Assembly (NCBI GenBank): GCA_964635065.1
Contig: CAZWMK010000006.1
Span: 1 to 45,489, forward strand
Reading direction: 5' to 3'
Length of the DNA stretch: 45,489 bases
From: CAZWMK01 sp964635065
Lineage (GTDB): Bacteria > Pseudomonadota > Alphaproteobacteria > Sphingomonadales > Sphingomonadaceae
The notes under the pieces were generated by a model. It searched no databases, was not told the DNA's origin, and worked only from the letters and a program-made list of their open reading frames with translations. The translations under genes were made by a program, and so were the position numbers. Below, piece after piece: positions 1 to 6,910 of the stretch (position 1 is its first letter; the number at the start of each line of letters is the position of its first letter).

Positions 1-1
1 G

Positions 2-1159
2 CCGGGCGATTACATCATGCACAAGCTGCGCCATGAATCGGTGATCATGGTGCGCCAGCAGGACGGCAGCATCAAGGCTTTCTACAATAGCTGCCCGCAC
101 CGGGGGAACCGTCTGGTCATCGATGAAATCGGCGGTGCGCCGCGCATCACCTGCGCTTATCACGGCTGGCAGTTCGAACCGGATGGCACGCTGGTCCATG
201 CACAGGACCCCGACGATTTCGCGGGCGGCAATCCCTGCGGCAAGACCAGGCTCGTTGAAATCCCCTGCGATACCTGGGCGGGCTTCGTGTGGTTCAACAT
301 GGACAAGAATGCCAAGCCGCTGCGTCAGTGGCTGGCACCACTACCCGAATATCTCGAAGGCTATGCCCTCGAAAAGTGCACACGCGTCCAGTACATCCGC
401 ACCGAACTCGACTGCAACTGGAAGATCATCCGCGATAATTTCAACGAATCCTACCATGTGCCGACGCTGCACCCCGAACTGGCGACATTCATTAACGACG
501 ATCATACCGACACGATCTTCCAGATGTTCCCTGGCGGCCATAACCGGATGATCATGAAGGGCATGCAGCCCTCTGGCCGGTCGCAGAACAAGAACCGCAT
601 CGAGGCGCCGCTGGATGCCATGATGATGCAGTGGGGGCTTGACCCGAAGGACTTCGAAGGTCGCACCTCCGAAATCCGGGCGGCTGCGGCCAAGGCCATG
701 CGCGCGCAGGGACCGGCGCGCGGCTATGACTATTTTGCGAACCTCAGTGACAGCCAGCTGACGGACTATCATCACTGCACCTTCTTCCCGAATGTGACGC
801 TGACGGTCAGCTCGGATGGCTTCCAGCTGCTCCGCACGGAGCCGCATCCGACCGATCCGGAAAAGTGCATCTTCGATCACTGGTTCATGGTGCCCGCCAT
901 CCCTGGCCGGACCGAAGTCGATGCCCCGGTCGCGCGGCTGCCGTTCAAGAATGCCGAACGCGTTGATGCGCGCGTTGGCATCGACAGCGTCGGTTTCGTC
1001 GCGGATCAGGACGTCAGTTGCATCCTGACGCAGCAGCAGGGGCTGCACTCGCGCGGTTATACCGGCGGCGTTCTGCCGATTCAGGAAAAGCGCATCCAGC
1101 GTTTCCACGAACTGCTGGATGACTGGGTCGCCGGCAAGGTCGATACCTGCGGCGCCTGA
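2..1159 (+). CDS. Rieske oxygenase alpha subunit 1 (5' truncated by window edge)
   Basis: This is the catalytic subunit of an aromatic-ring-hydroxylating type oxygenase, which uses O2 and electrons from a ferredoxin to hydroxylate an unactivated substrate. The reading frame is open from base 2. The first ATG in the window (17) lies inside the Rieske domain, so about 57 N-terminal residues are missing by comparison with the paralogue at 15150-16460. Numbered from that ATG, the [2Fe-2S] ligands are C26-x-H28 and C46-x2-H49. The mononuclear iron motif E-S-Y-H-x4-H follows in the NWKIIRDNF segment. The C-terminal part carries the family GFVADQD stretch. It is closely related to the 15150 paralogue, with a 31-nt identical tract near both 3' ends. 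A strong terminator follows directly. The substrate is unknown. Confidence 0.95.
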   Translation, partial: PGDYIMHKLRHESVIMVRQQDGSIKAFYNSCPHRGNRLVIDEIGGAPRITCAYHGWQFEPDGTLVHAQDPDDFAGGNPCGKTRLVEIPCDTWAGFVWFNMDKNAKPLRQWLAPLPEYLEGYALEKCTRVQYIRTELDCNWKIIRDNFNESYHVPTLHPELATFINDDHTDTIFQMFPGGHNRMIMKGMQPSGRSQNKNRIEAPLDAMMMQWGLDPKDFEGRTSEIRAAAAKAMRAQGPARGYDYFANLSDSQLTDYHHCTFFPNVTLTVSSDGFQLLRTEPHPTDPEKCIFDHWFMVPAIPGRTEVDAPVARLPFKNAERVDARVGIDSVGFVADQDVSCILTQQQGLHSRGYTGGVLPIQEKRIQRFHELLDDWVAGKVDTCGA

Positions 1160-1180
1160 CAGCCAGGGCATATTATGATA

Positions 1181-1211
1181 AAAGGCCCGGTCCAAAAGAC
1201 CGGGCCTTTCT
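1181..1211 (+). terminator. Intrinsic terminator after oxygenase 1
   Basis: A perfect 12-bp stem (1181-1192 with 1198-1209) encloses a 5-nt loop CAAAA. The stem is AAAGGCCCGGTC and its complement, ending in CTTTCTT. It begins 21 bp after the stop codon of oxygenase 1 and separates it from oxygenase 2. Confidence 0.85.
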
Positions 1212-1243
1212 TGCGATTGATCTGCGTCAATTCTCGAATCGCA
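1212..1243. promoter_or_regulatory. Inverted repeat upstream of oxygenase 2, candidate operator
   Basis: TGCGATT (1212-1218) and AATCGCA (1237-1243) form perfect 7-bp arms separated by 18 bp. A nested TTGA-N6-TCAA (1217-1230) lies inside. The repeat sits in the 199-bp interval between oxygenase 1 and oxygenase 2. It could be a regulator site for oxygenase 2, but no regulator is tied to it and no good -35/-10 pair was found. Confidence 0.3.
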
Positions 1244-1358
1244 TTCCTGAACTAGCGTTCAAAATAGATCCAGACTGTAGAACAGCATCAATTGACAGCC
1301 ACTGGACAGCTCGCCGCCTGCTGGATGTCGGCGCCCTGTCCACCTTGGGAGACCTTGC

Positions 1359-2495
1359 ATGGCCGACCGTGATCCGAAGATTCTTCCCCCCGGCGCCGCG
1401 CGCTGCCCCGGCACCAGCTGGGCTGACCTTATGGCTGCCGACACCAAGTCCGTGCCGGATATCCTGAAGGACGAGCATTATGAATATCTCGGTTCCGAGG
1501 CGATCGCCGCCGATCGCTACTGGAGCCCGGAATTCGAAAAGCTCGAAAAGGAAAAAATGTGGCCTTACGTCTGGCAGTTCGCTGCGCGCGAAGAGGAACT
1601 GCCGGAACCGGGTGACTATGTCGTCTATGAAAATGCCGGGCGTTCGTTCCTGGTCGTGCGGCAGGCCGACGGATCGGTCAAGGCGATGCACAATGTCTGC
1701 CTTCATCGTGGCCGCAAGCTGCGCACCGANNNNNNNNNNNNNNNNNNNNNNNNNNNNNNNNNNNNNNNNNNNNNNNNNNNNNNNNNNNNNNNNNNNNNNN
1801 NNNNNNNNNNNNNNNNNNNNNNNNNNNNNGGCGACGCCAACAGCAGCTACAACAACTGGGGCGACAATGTGAACGCGGCGTGGACCCCGTTCGGCGTGAT
1901 CTCGCCGCATCTCGATGCGAACGGCAAGCCGCAGCAGTGGATCGTCGACGAGTTCGAGCAGTATAATGGTCGTTCGGCCGATAATTTCGATCCCGAAAAC
2001 GACGGCCATGTGAAGGTGCCGGACGGCCTGACCGCCCGCCGCGCCATCGGCGACAATGCCCGCGAATATTACACCAAGCAGTTCAAGCGTGACCATACTC
2101 AGGTCAGCGACAGCGAACTGATGGACGCGCTGGTTTACAATGTGTTCCCGAACTTCGCGCCGTGGGGCGGCTTCATGCCGAACATCGTCTATCGCTGGAA
2201 GACGTGGACCGACCCCGACCACTGCATCATGGAAGTGCGTGTGCTGGCCCGTGTCGCCCCCGGCGAACCGCGTCCGCGCTCGGTGCCGTGCAACTTCCTG
2301 CGCGAGGACCAGAAATGGACCGAAGCGAAGGAGCTCGGCATCCTCGGTGATGTGTTCGAGCAGGACATGGACAACCTGCCGTTCGTGCAGGAAGGCCTGA
2401 AGTGCTCGCCCAACAACCGCGTTGAACTGGGCGATTATCAGGAAATCCGCATCCGCCAGTTCCACCAGACCATCGACAAGTATCTGGCGAAATAA
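1359..2495 (+). CDS. Rieske oxygenase alpha subunit 2, interrupted by assembly gap
   Basis: Rieske oxygenase alpha subunit, belonging to the same branch as the 27132-28481 protein: both share the V-F-P-N-F-A-P-W-G-G-F segment and a DKYL tail. The ATG at 1359 is preceded by GGGAG seven bases upstream. The first half of the Rieske motif, C114-x-H116 within CLHRGRK, is present. The second half (CxxH) and the mononuclear-iron histidines would lie in the 100-N run. The frame happens to stay open through the Ns and gives 378 residues. Alignment by eye to the 449-residue paralogue says about 122 residues belong where only 33-34 unknown codons are drawn, so the true protein is nearer 465 residues. 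It is not evidence of a broken gene. A terminator follows the stop. Confidence 0.9.
   Translation: MADRDPKILPPGAARCPGTSWADLMAADTKSVPDILKDEHYEYLGSEAIAADRYWSPEFEKLEKEKMWPYVWQFAAREEELPEPGDYVVYENAGRSFLVVRQADGSVKAMHNVCLHRGRKLRTXXXXXXXXXXXXXXXXXXXXXXXXXXXXXXXXXXGDANSSYNNWGDNVNAAWTPFGVISPHLDANGKPQQWIVDEFEQYNGRSADNFDPENDGHVKVPDGLTARRAIGDNAREYYTKQFKRDHTQVSDSELMDALVYNVFPNFAPWGGFMPNIVYRWKTWTDPDHCIMEVRVLARVAPGEPRPRSVPCNFLREDQKWTEAKELGILGDVFEQDMDNLPFVQEGLKCSPNNRVELGDYQEIRIRQFHQTIDKYLAK
1730..1829. other. Assembly gap (100 N)
   Basis: Exactly 100 Ns, the conventional placeholder for a gap of unknown length. It falls inside the second oxygenase gene, after the first half of its Rieske motif. The paralogue comparison implies roughly 360-370 bp are really missing. 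Confidence 0.95.
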
Positions 2496-2521
2496 GGCGG
2501 GCGAAAGCCCGGACAAAGGAA

Positions 2522-2558
2522 AGGGCGCGTTGCCGGTGGCAGCGCGCCCTGTTCTTTT
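2522..2558. terminator. Bidirectional terminator between oxygenase 2 and convergent SDR
   Basis: AGGGCGCG (2522-2529) pairs with CGCGCCCT (2543-2550), with an inner TGCC-GGT-GGCA stem (2531-2541). The + strand side ends in GTTCTTTT. On the - strand the hairpin is followed by TTTCCTTT, so it can serve both converging genes. Confidence 0.7.
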
Positions 2559-2601
2559 GCGGTGGGCGGTACGGGACGGACGCCCCGCACCGCAGCCATG
2601 C

Positions 2602-3300
2602 TTACATCGGGTGAACGTCGCCGTTCCACTTGAAGAAGCCGCCCGACTTTTCCGGGGTCAGTCCGGCAATCACGTTACGGATGCCGCTGGCGCTTTCTGC
2701 AGGGGTGATTTCGGCTTCGGGGCCGCCCATGTCGGTCTTGACCCAGCCCGGATGGACGACAGCCGAGATGATGTTGCGGTCCTTGAGGTCGATCGCGAAG
2801 ATCTGCGAGATGCGGTTCAGCGCGATCTTGGCCGAGGCATAGCCATAGAAGCCGCCATAGGGCCAGGTCGAAGCAGCCAGCTGGCTGGTCACCGACATGA
2901 TGCGCGCGCCGTTTGCCGCCTTTTCAAGGTTCGGCAGGAAGGCTTCGACAACGCGGAACGGACCGATCGCCATGATGCGGAAGGCTTCGAGCCATTCATT
3001 GGTGTCGATGTTGCCCAGCGCCTGATTTTCCCCGGCAACGATGCCGGCATTGTTGATCAGGATGTCGATCGGGGTGTCGGCACCGATTTCGGCGGCACAG
3101 GCCTTGATCGAGGCTTCATCGCCCACATCCATGGCGTGCACGGTAAGCTTGCCGCCCGAAGCTTTTGCCACTTCGTTCAGCTTGTCAGCCTTGGCCGGGG
3201 TGCGGACGCAAGCAAAAACGCGATCGCCAGCCTCGGCATACTGGCGGGCCATTTCAAGACCGATGCCGCGGTTGCAACCGGTAATCAGGACGTTCGCCAT
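2602..3300 (-). CDS. Short-chain dehydrogenase/reductase
   Basis: Classical SDR of 232 residues, an NAD(P)-dependent oxidoreductase of alcohol/ketone groups. The N-terminal Rossmann motif is TGCNRGIG (7-14). NNAG is at 83-86. The catalytic residues are S139 and Y154-x3-K158. The ATG at 3300 has a good Shine-Dalgarno sequence (GGGAGG) upstream. It is transcribed toward oxygenase 2 and converges on a shared terminator. A separate - strand terminator lies upstream, so it is probably expressed apart from the ferredoxin gene behind it. The likely role is dehydrogenation of a hydroxylated intermediate, inferred from context only. Confidence 0.9.
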   Translation of the reverse strand: MANVLITGCNRGIGLEMARQYAEAGDRVFACVRTPAKADKLNEVAKASGGKLTVHAMDVGDEASIKACAAEIGADTPIDILINNAGIVAGENQALGNIDTNEWLEAFRIMAIGPFRVVEAFLPNLEKAANGARIMSVTSQLAASTWPYGGFYGYASAKIALNRISQIFAIDLKDRNIISAVVHPGWVKTDMGGPEAEITPAESASGIRNVIAGLTPEKSGGFFKWNGDVHPM

Positions 3301-3334
3301 ATCTTTCCTCCCTAGTTGGATAATGGACGTTCAG

Positions 3335-3361
3335 AAAAACGCCGGATCATGTGATCCGGCG
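3335..3361 (-). terminator. Minus-strand intrinsic terminator after Rieske ferredoxin
   Basis: CGCCGGATCA (3340-3349) pairs with TGATCCGGCG (3352-3361). Read on the - strand, the stem is followed by TTTTTCTG (3339 downward), a proper T tract. It ends the ferredoxin transcript before the SDR start at 3300. Confidence 0.75.
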
Positions 3362-3378
3362 CATGATGCGGGCAGGCG

Positions 3379-3744
3379 TCAGACGCCTGCACGAATGACG
3401 GGCATATGCTCGGCGCCGGGGCCTTCTTCGGGCACCGCCACTTCGATCCAGCCCTCGGCGGTCTCGCGCGCTTCGAAGGTCTTGAGCGGGCGGTAAGGTG
3501 CGCCGCCAAGGCACTTGCCTGATGCCAGTTCAAAACGTGCGCCGTGCAGCGGGCAGATCACCGATCCTTTGCGGATGCGGCCTTCTTCCAGTGTGGCGCT
3601 GGCATGGGTGCAGCGGTTGATCACGGCATAGATCTGACCCTCGTTGCGACAGACGAGGACGGGCCAGCCGTTCAGTTCGACGGGAATGCTCTGACCATCG
3701 GCCAGATCGGCAGCCTGAACGGCTTTGAGAAAGTTTTCGCTCAT
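3379..3744 (-). CDS. Rieske-type [2Fe-2S] ferredoxin
   Basis: A 121-residue soluble Rieske protein of the ferredoxin-component type (BphF/NdoA-like), which passes electrons from a reductase to the oxygenase alpha subunits. The cluster motif is visible as C-T-H followed by C-P-L-H within IRKGSVICPLHGARF. The length matches the family. No clear Shine-Dalgarno sequence precedes the ATG at 3744. It is the only ferredoxin component in the window and may serve several of the six oxygenases. No ferredoxin reductase gene is present here. An inverted repeat TGACG-AC-CGTCA (3791-3802) lies about 47 bp upstream of the start. Confidence 0.9.
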   Translation of the reverse strand: MSENFLKAVQAADLADGQSIPVELNGWPVLVCRNEGQIYAVINRCTHASATLEEGRIRKGSVICPLHGARFELASGKCLGGAPYRPLKTFEARETAEGWIEVAVPEEGPGAEHMPVIRAGV

Positions 3745-3878
3745 GGTTTTTGCGTGCTATCCAAGGATATAGAATGATAGGCTGCCAGTGTGACGACCGT
3801 CAGCCCGTATGACAATGGCGACAAATACTAGGCTTGCGTCCAAGATACCAGAAAAAGAGCGGAGAGGGCGTGCGGTTT

Positions 3879-5090
3879 TCAACTGCGTCTGCGGGCAGCC
3901 AGCTGCTGCGACAAAAGCAGGAGCGCCAGGCTCGCTACCAACAGGCAGAAGCTGATACCCAGCACGGCGCGCACACTTCCATCCGAGACCGCGAAGGAGG
4001 CAAGAACCGGGCCGGATGCGCTGCCGAACAATTGCGCCGGACTGATCAGCATCGCGGCGCGCCGGCTCGGATCGAGGCGGATGAGATAGGGCATCTGGAA
4101 CGGCGGTGCGAACATCCAGCACAGGCCAATGATGGCGACGGCTGCAATGAACGCAGGTCCGGGCGGCGCGAAAGCAAGGATGGCGAGCGCACAGATCAGG
4201 GCGATCAGGCTGCCGCGCAGGGCCGTGGTGTCGTCTAGGCGCGTCGCAAAGACCGAGGCTGTCAGACCACCGACGATCTGGCAGGCAAAGGCGGCCGATA
4301 CGATCAGGCCGGTCATGCCCGCCGACAGGCCGCTTTCCCGCGCATAGGGTGCCATATACGCCCAAAGGCCCATGACGCCGGCGATGTGCAGGGCGACGAC
4401 GACCAGGCCGAGCAGGCCGAGCGGGCTGGACTGGTTTCGAGCCGGGCGTGTTTCTGCCGGCGCGGATGCTCTGGCGGTTGCGCCGGGCAGCGGACTGTAG
4501 GCGCGCGGCATGAACAGCAGCAGCGGTATAATCTGCACCGCGCCAAGCGCGATCAGACAGGCATAGGCGCCCGTGCTTCCGAAGCGCGGCAATATGAAGC
4601 CTGACAGGAGCGACGACAGCAACAGCGAGGCCACGGCCTGTGCGGTCGAATAAATGGCGAATAGCCGGGCAGGGACGGCGCCACGCGCGAACATGCCGAC
4701 GAGCAGCCACATCAGTACCCCGGTGCTGAGGCCGTTGACGATGCGGACCGCCTGCAGCGCGACGCCGGCAAGCTGCATGGTCGCCAGATTGGCAAGAATC
4801 GCGGCAAGGACGGCAATCCCGGCCTTCAGCCGCAGATGCTGCGCGGAAAAGCGGGCGCTGGCAAAGGTGGAGGCGAGGCCCATGCTCAGGGCCTCGATGG
4901 TAGCGGTCTGCCCGATCTGCTCGATCGTCAGGCGGCCTTCTGCTTCAAGTGTGCCAAGCAGCAGGGTTTGCAGGCCCGGCACGACACCGCCGGAAATGGC
5001 GATGCATATGATCGCCGCCGTCGCCAGACGCGACAGGGCTGCGTCGCCGGATCCGGGCAGGGCACCGGTTGCAGATGGGGCGGATGTCAC
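3879..5090 (-). CDS. MFS transporter
   Basis: A 403-residue polytopic membrane protein with the regular alternation of about twelve hydrophobic segments expected of the major facilitator superfamily. The start is GTG at 5090, preceded by GGAGA at a workable distance. It lies 48 bp downstream of the acyl-CoA dehydrogenase gene on the same strand, so the two are probably cotranscribed. Location in a catabolic cluster suggests uptake of the substrate or export of an intermediate. The substrate cannot be read from the sequence. Confidence 0.85.
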   Translation of the reverse strand: MTSAPSATGALPGSGDAALSRLATAAIICIAISGGVVPGLQTLLLGTLEAEGRLTIEQIGQTATIEALSMGLASTFASARFSAQHLRLKAGIAVLAAILANLATMQLAGVALQAVRIVNGLSTGVLMWLLVGMFARGAVPARLFAIYSTAQAVASLLLSSLLSGFILPRFGSTGAYACLIALGAVQIIPLLLFMPRAYSPLPGATARASAPAETRPARNQSSPLGLLGLVVVALHIAGVMGLWAYMAPYARESGLSAGMTGLIVSAAFACQIVGGLTASVFATRLDDTTALRGSLIALICALAILAFAPPGPAFIAAVAIIGLCWMFAPPFQMPYLIRLDPSRRAAMLISPAQLFGSASGPVLASFAVSDGSVRAVLGISFCLLVASLALLLLSQQLAARRRS

Positions 5091-5138
5091 CTCACCTGTC
5101 TCCGGCGCGCTGCGTGTCTGGAGGAGCTATGCGCAGAT

Positions 5139-6323
5139 TCAGCCTTCGGTCTTGGGCGTGAACTGGCGCTTGATGCTCTTGGCAAGCGACCAGCGGTGCA
5201 CTTCCGACGGACCGTCGTAGATGCGGAAGGCGCGGATTTCACGGAAGGCCTGTTCGACGACGGTGTCGCGGGTCACGCCCGTACCGCCCATCACCTGCAC
5301 GCTGCGATCGGCGATCCGGAACAGTGCTTCCGAGACGGCGACCTTCGCCATGCTCGATTCGCGGGTCCCCTTTTCACCTGAATCGAGAACGCCGGCACAC
5401 CAGTCGATCATCAGTTCGGCCTGCTTCAGGTCGAGGAGATTGTCGGCCAGCATGAAGCCGACGCCTTCATGGTCGACGATCGGTTTGCCAAAGGCCATGC
5501 GCTTGCAGGCATATTCGGAAGCGATGTCGTGCGCGCGCTTGGCGGTGCCCCACCAGCGCATGCAGTGCGTGAGACGTGCAGGCGCGAGGCGTACCTGCGC
5601 ATATTTGAAGCCTTCGTCGAGCTCGCCGAGGATCTGTTCGGCCGAGACACGGACGTTTTCCAGCTTCACCACGGCGTGACCGCCGGGCATCGAGCTGTCG
5701 ATAGTGTCGAGGATGCGTTCGATCGAGATGCCGGGCGTGTCCATCGAGGCGAGGAACATCGTCGCGCTCTTGCCGGTGCGCGCCATGATGATGCCAAAGC
5801 CCGCGCCTTCGCCACCGGTGATGAAAGTCTTGCGACCATTGATCACCCAGTGATTGCCGTCCTGCGTTGCTGTCGTCGCCAGCATCGAAGGATCGGCACC
5901 CGCGCCGCCATCGGGTTCGGTCATCAGGAAGGCCGAACGGCAGATGCCCGCGGCCAACGGCTTCAGATATTGTTCTTTCTGCTCTGCGGTCGCGATCTTT
6001 TCCAGCATGTGCATGTTGCCTTCGTCGGGCGCCATGCAGTTCATCGCCACCGGACCGAGCGGCGAATAGCCGCAGGCGCGGAACGCGCGGGCGATCTGGC
6101 GATGATTGAGCCCAAGGCCGCCGAAGGCCGTTCCGACGTGCGGCGCCAGCAGGCCCGCCTTGCGCGCATGATCCTGAAGTTCCTTGACGAGACTTTCGGC
6201 CGGGCCATGGCCCTTGTTGGCGCGCGGGTCCTTTTCATAAGGAATCACGACATCGCGGATGAAGGCGTCAATTTTTTCGATCAGGGCGTCAATGTCGATG
6301 CCGTTGTCCGTCGTTCCGCTCAT
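5139..6323 (-). CDS. Acyl-CoA dehydrogenase (ACAD10/11-like)
   Basis: A 394-residue FAD-dependent acyl-CoA dehydrogenase introducing an alpha-beta double bond into a CoA thioester. The FAD/acyl-binding loop TEPDGGAGADP and the substrate-domain ITGGEGAG stretch are visible. The C-terminal catalytic loop reads YDGPSE, with D370 where medium-chain enzymes carry the catalytic Glu. This is usual for the ACAD10/11-type branch. GGAGG sits four bases before the ATG at 6323. The gene diverges from the DUF35-thiolase operon across a 170-bp interval with repeated half-sites, and is followed by an MFS gene. Confidence 0.92.
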   Translation of the reverse strand: MSGTTDNGIDIDALIEKIDAFIRDVVIPYEKDPRANKGHGPAESLVKELQDHARKAGLLAPHVGTAFGGLGLNHRQIARAFRACGYSPLGPVAMNCMAPDEGNMHMLEKIATAEQKEQYLKPLAAGICRSAFLMTEPDGGAGADPSMLATTATQDGNHWVINGRKTFITGGEGAGFGIIMARTGKSATMFLASMDTPGISIERILDTIDSSMPGGHAVVKLENVRVSAEQILGELDEGFKYAQVRLAPARLTHCMRWWGTAKRAHDIASEYACKRMAFGKPIVDHEGVGFMLADNLLDLKQAELMIDWCAGVLDSGEKGTRESSMAKVAVSEALFRIADRSVQVMGGTGVTRDTVVEQAFREIRAFRIYDGPSEVHRWSLAKSIKRQFTPKTEG

Positions 6324-6496
6324 ACAACCTCCGGTGTGACGCCCCTGGTTCCGGGCGCCTTTTCATCAAATGATCCGAACAGCGCGCTTCTGATGGCATG
6401 GCGCGCGCCTGCCACCTAGCTTTTTTAAGAGTCCTATTGCAGATGCGAAAAAGAGTTTAGTGCAATCTGAACAGCAATAGATCATTGGCACCAATT
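6324..6496. promoter_or_regulatory. Divergent promoter region with nested inverted repeats
   Basis: The interval separates the - strand acyl-CoA dehydrogenase from the + strand DUF35 gene. CTATTGC (6434-6440) and GCAATAG (6474-6480) are perfect 7-bp arms. ATTGCA (6436-6441) also pairs with TGCAAT (6461-6466). Three half-sites of the same word within 47 bp suggest a regulator-binding array. Which of the local TetR proteins might bind is unknown. Confidence 0.45.
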
Positions 6497-6907
6497 ATGA
6501 ACATGCGCCCAATCGCACAGGGCTTGCTAACTGATGAAGCACAGCCTCGCCTGATCGGCGGCCGGAACCTCGCCACCGGTCGTATCGTCTTCCCCATGCC
6601 GAGTGGCGGCGAAGCGGCGCTTTACGAGCCGTATCCGCTCAAGCGTACCGGTACGCTCTGGTCTTATACGGTCCAGCGTTTTGCACCGAAATCGCCCCCC
6701 TATGCCGGCCCGCAGCCGTTTGAACCCTTTGCGGTCGGCTATGTCGAACTGTCTGGCGAGGTCATCGTCGAGTCGCGGCTGATCGACATTCCCTTCGACC
6801 AGCTGAAGATCGGCATGCCGCTTCAGATGGTGCTGGAGCCGTTCAGCACCGATACGGACGGCAATGCCGTCTATACCTACGCATTTGCACCGGCACAGGA
6901 GGCTTAA
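6497..6907 (+). CDS. DUF35 OB-fold protein, thiolase partner
   Basis: A 136-residue DUF35-type OB-fold protein. Such proteins pair with thiolase-like enzymes, for example the ChsH2 DUF35 domain with the steroid aldolase Ltp2, and help bind the acyl-CoA. The ATG at 6497 is preferred over a TTG at 6485 because the family pattern starts near RPIAQG. There is no clear Shine-Dalgarno sequence. Typical DUF35 proteins carry a Cys4 zinc ribbon before the OB fold; this protein has no cysteine at all, so that ribbon is degenerate. The gene stops 3 bp before the thiolase-like ATG, implying translational coupling. Confidence 0.8.
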   Translation: MNMRPIAQGLLTDEAQPRLIGGRNLATGRIVFPMPSGGEAALYEPYPLKRTGTLWSYTVQRFAPKSPPYAGPQPFEPFAVGYVELSGEVIVESRLIDIPFDQLKIGMPLQMVLEPFSTDTDGNAVYTYAFAPAQEA

Positions 6908-6910
6908 GCC

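Noticed and set aside
1359..2495. Oxygenase 2 as a degenerate gene lacking its iron site
   Set aside because: The absent motifs coincide with the N gap, and both flanks are well conserved and in frame.
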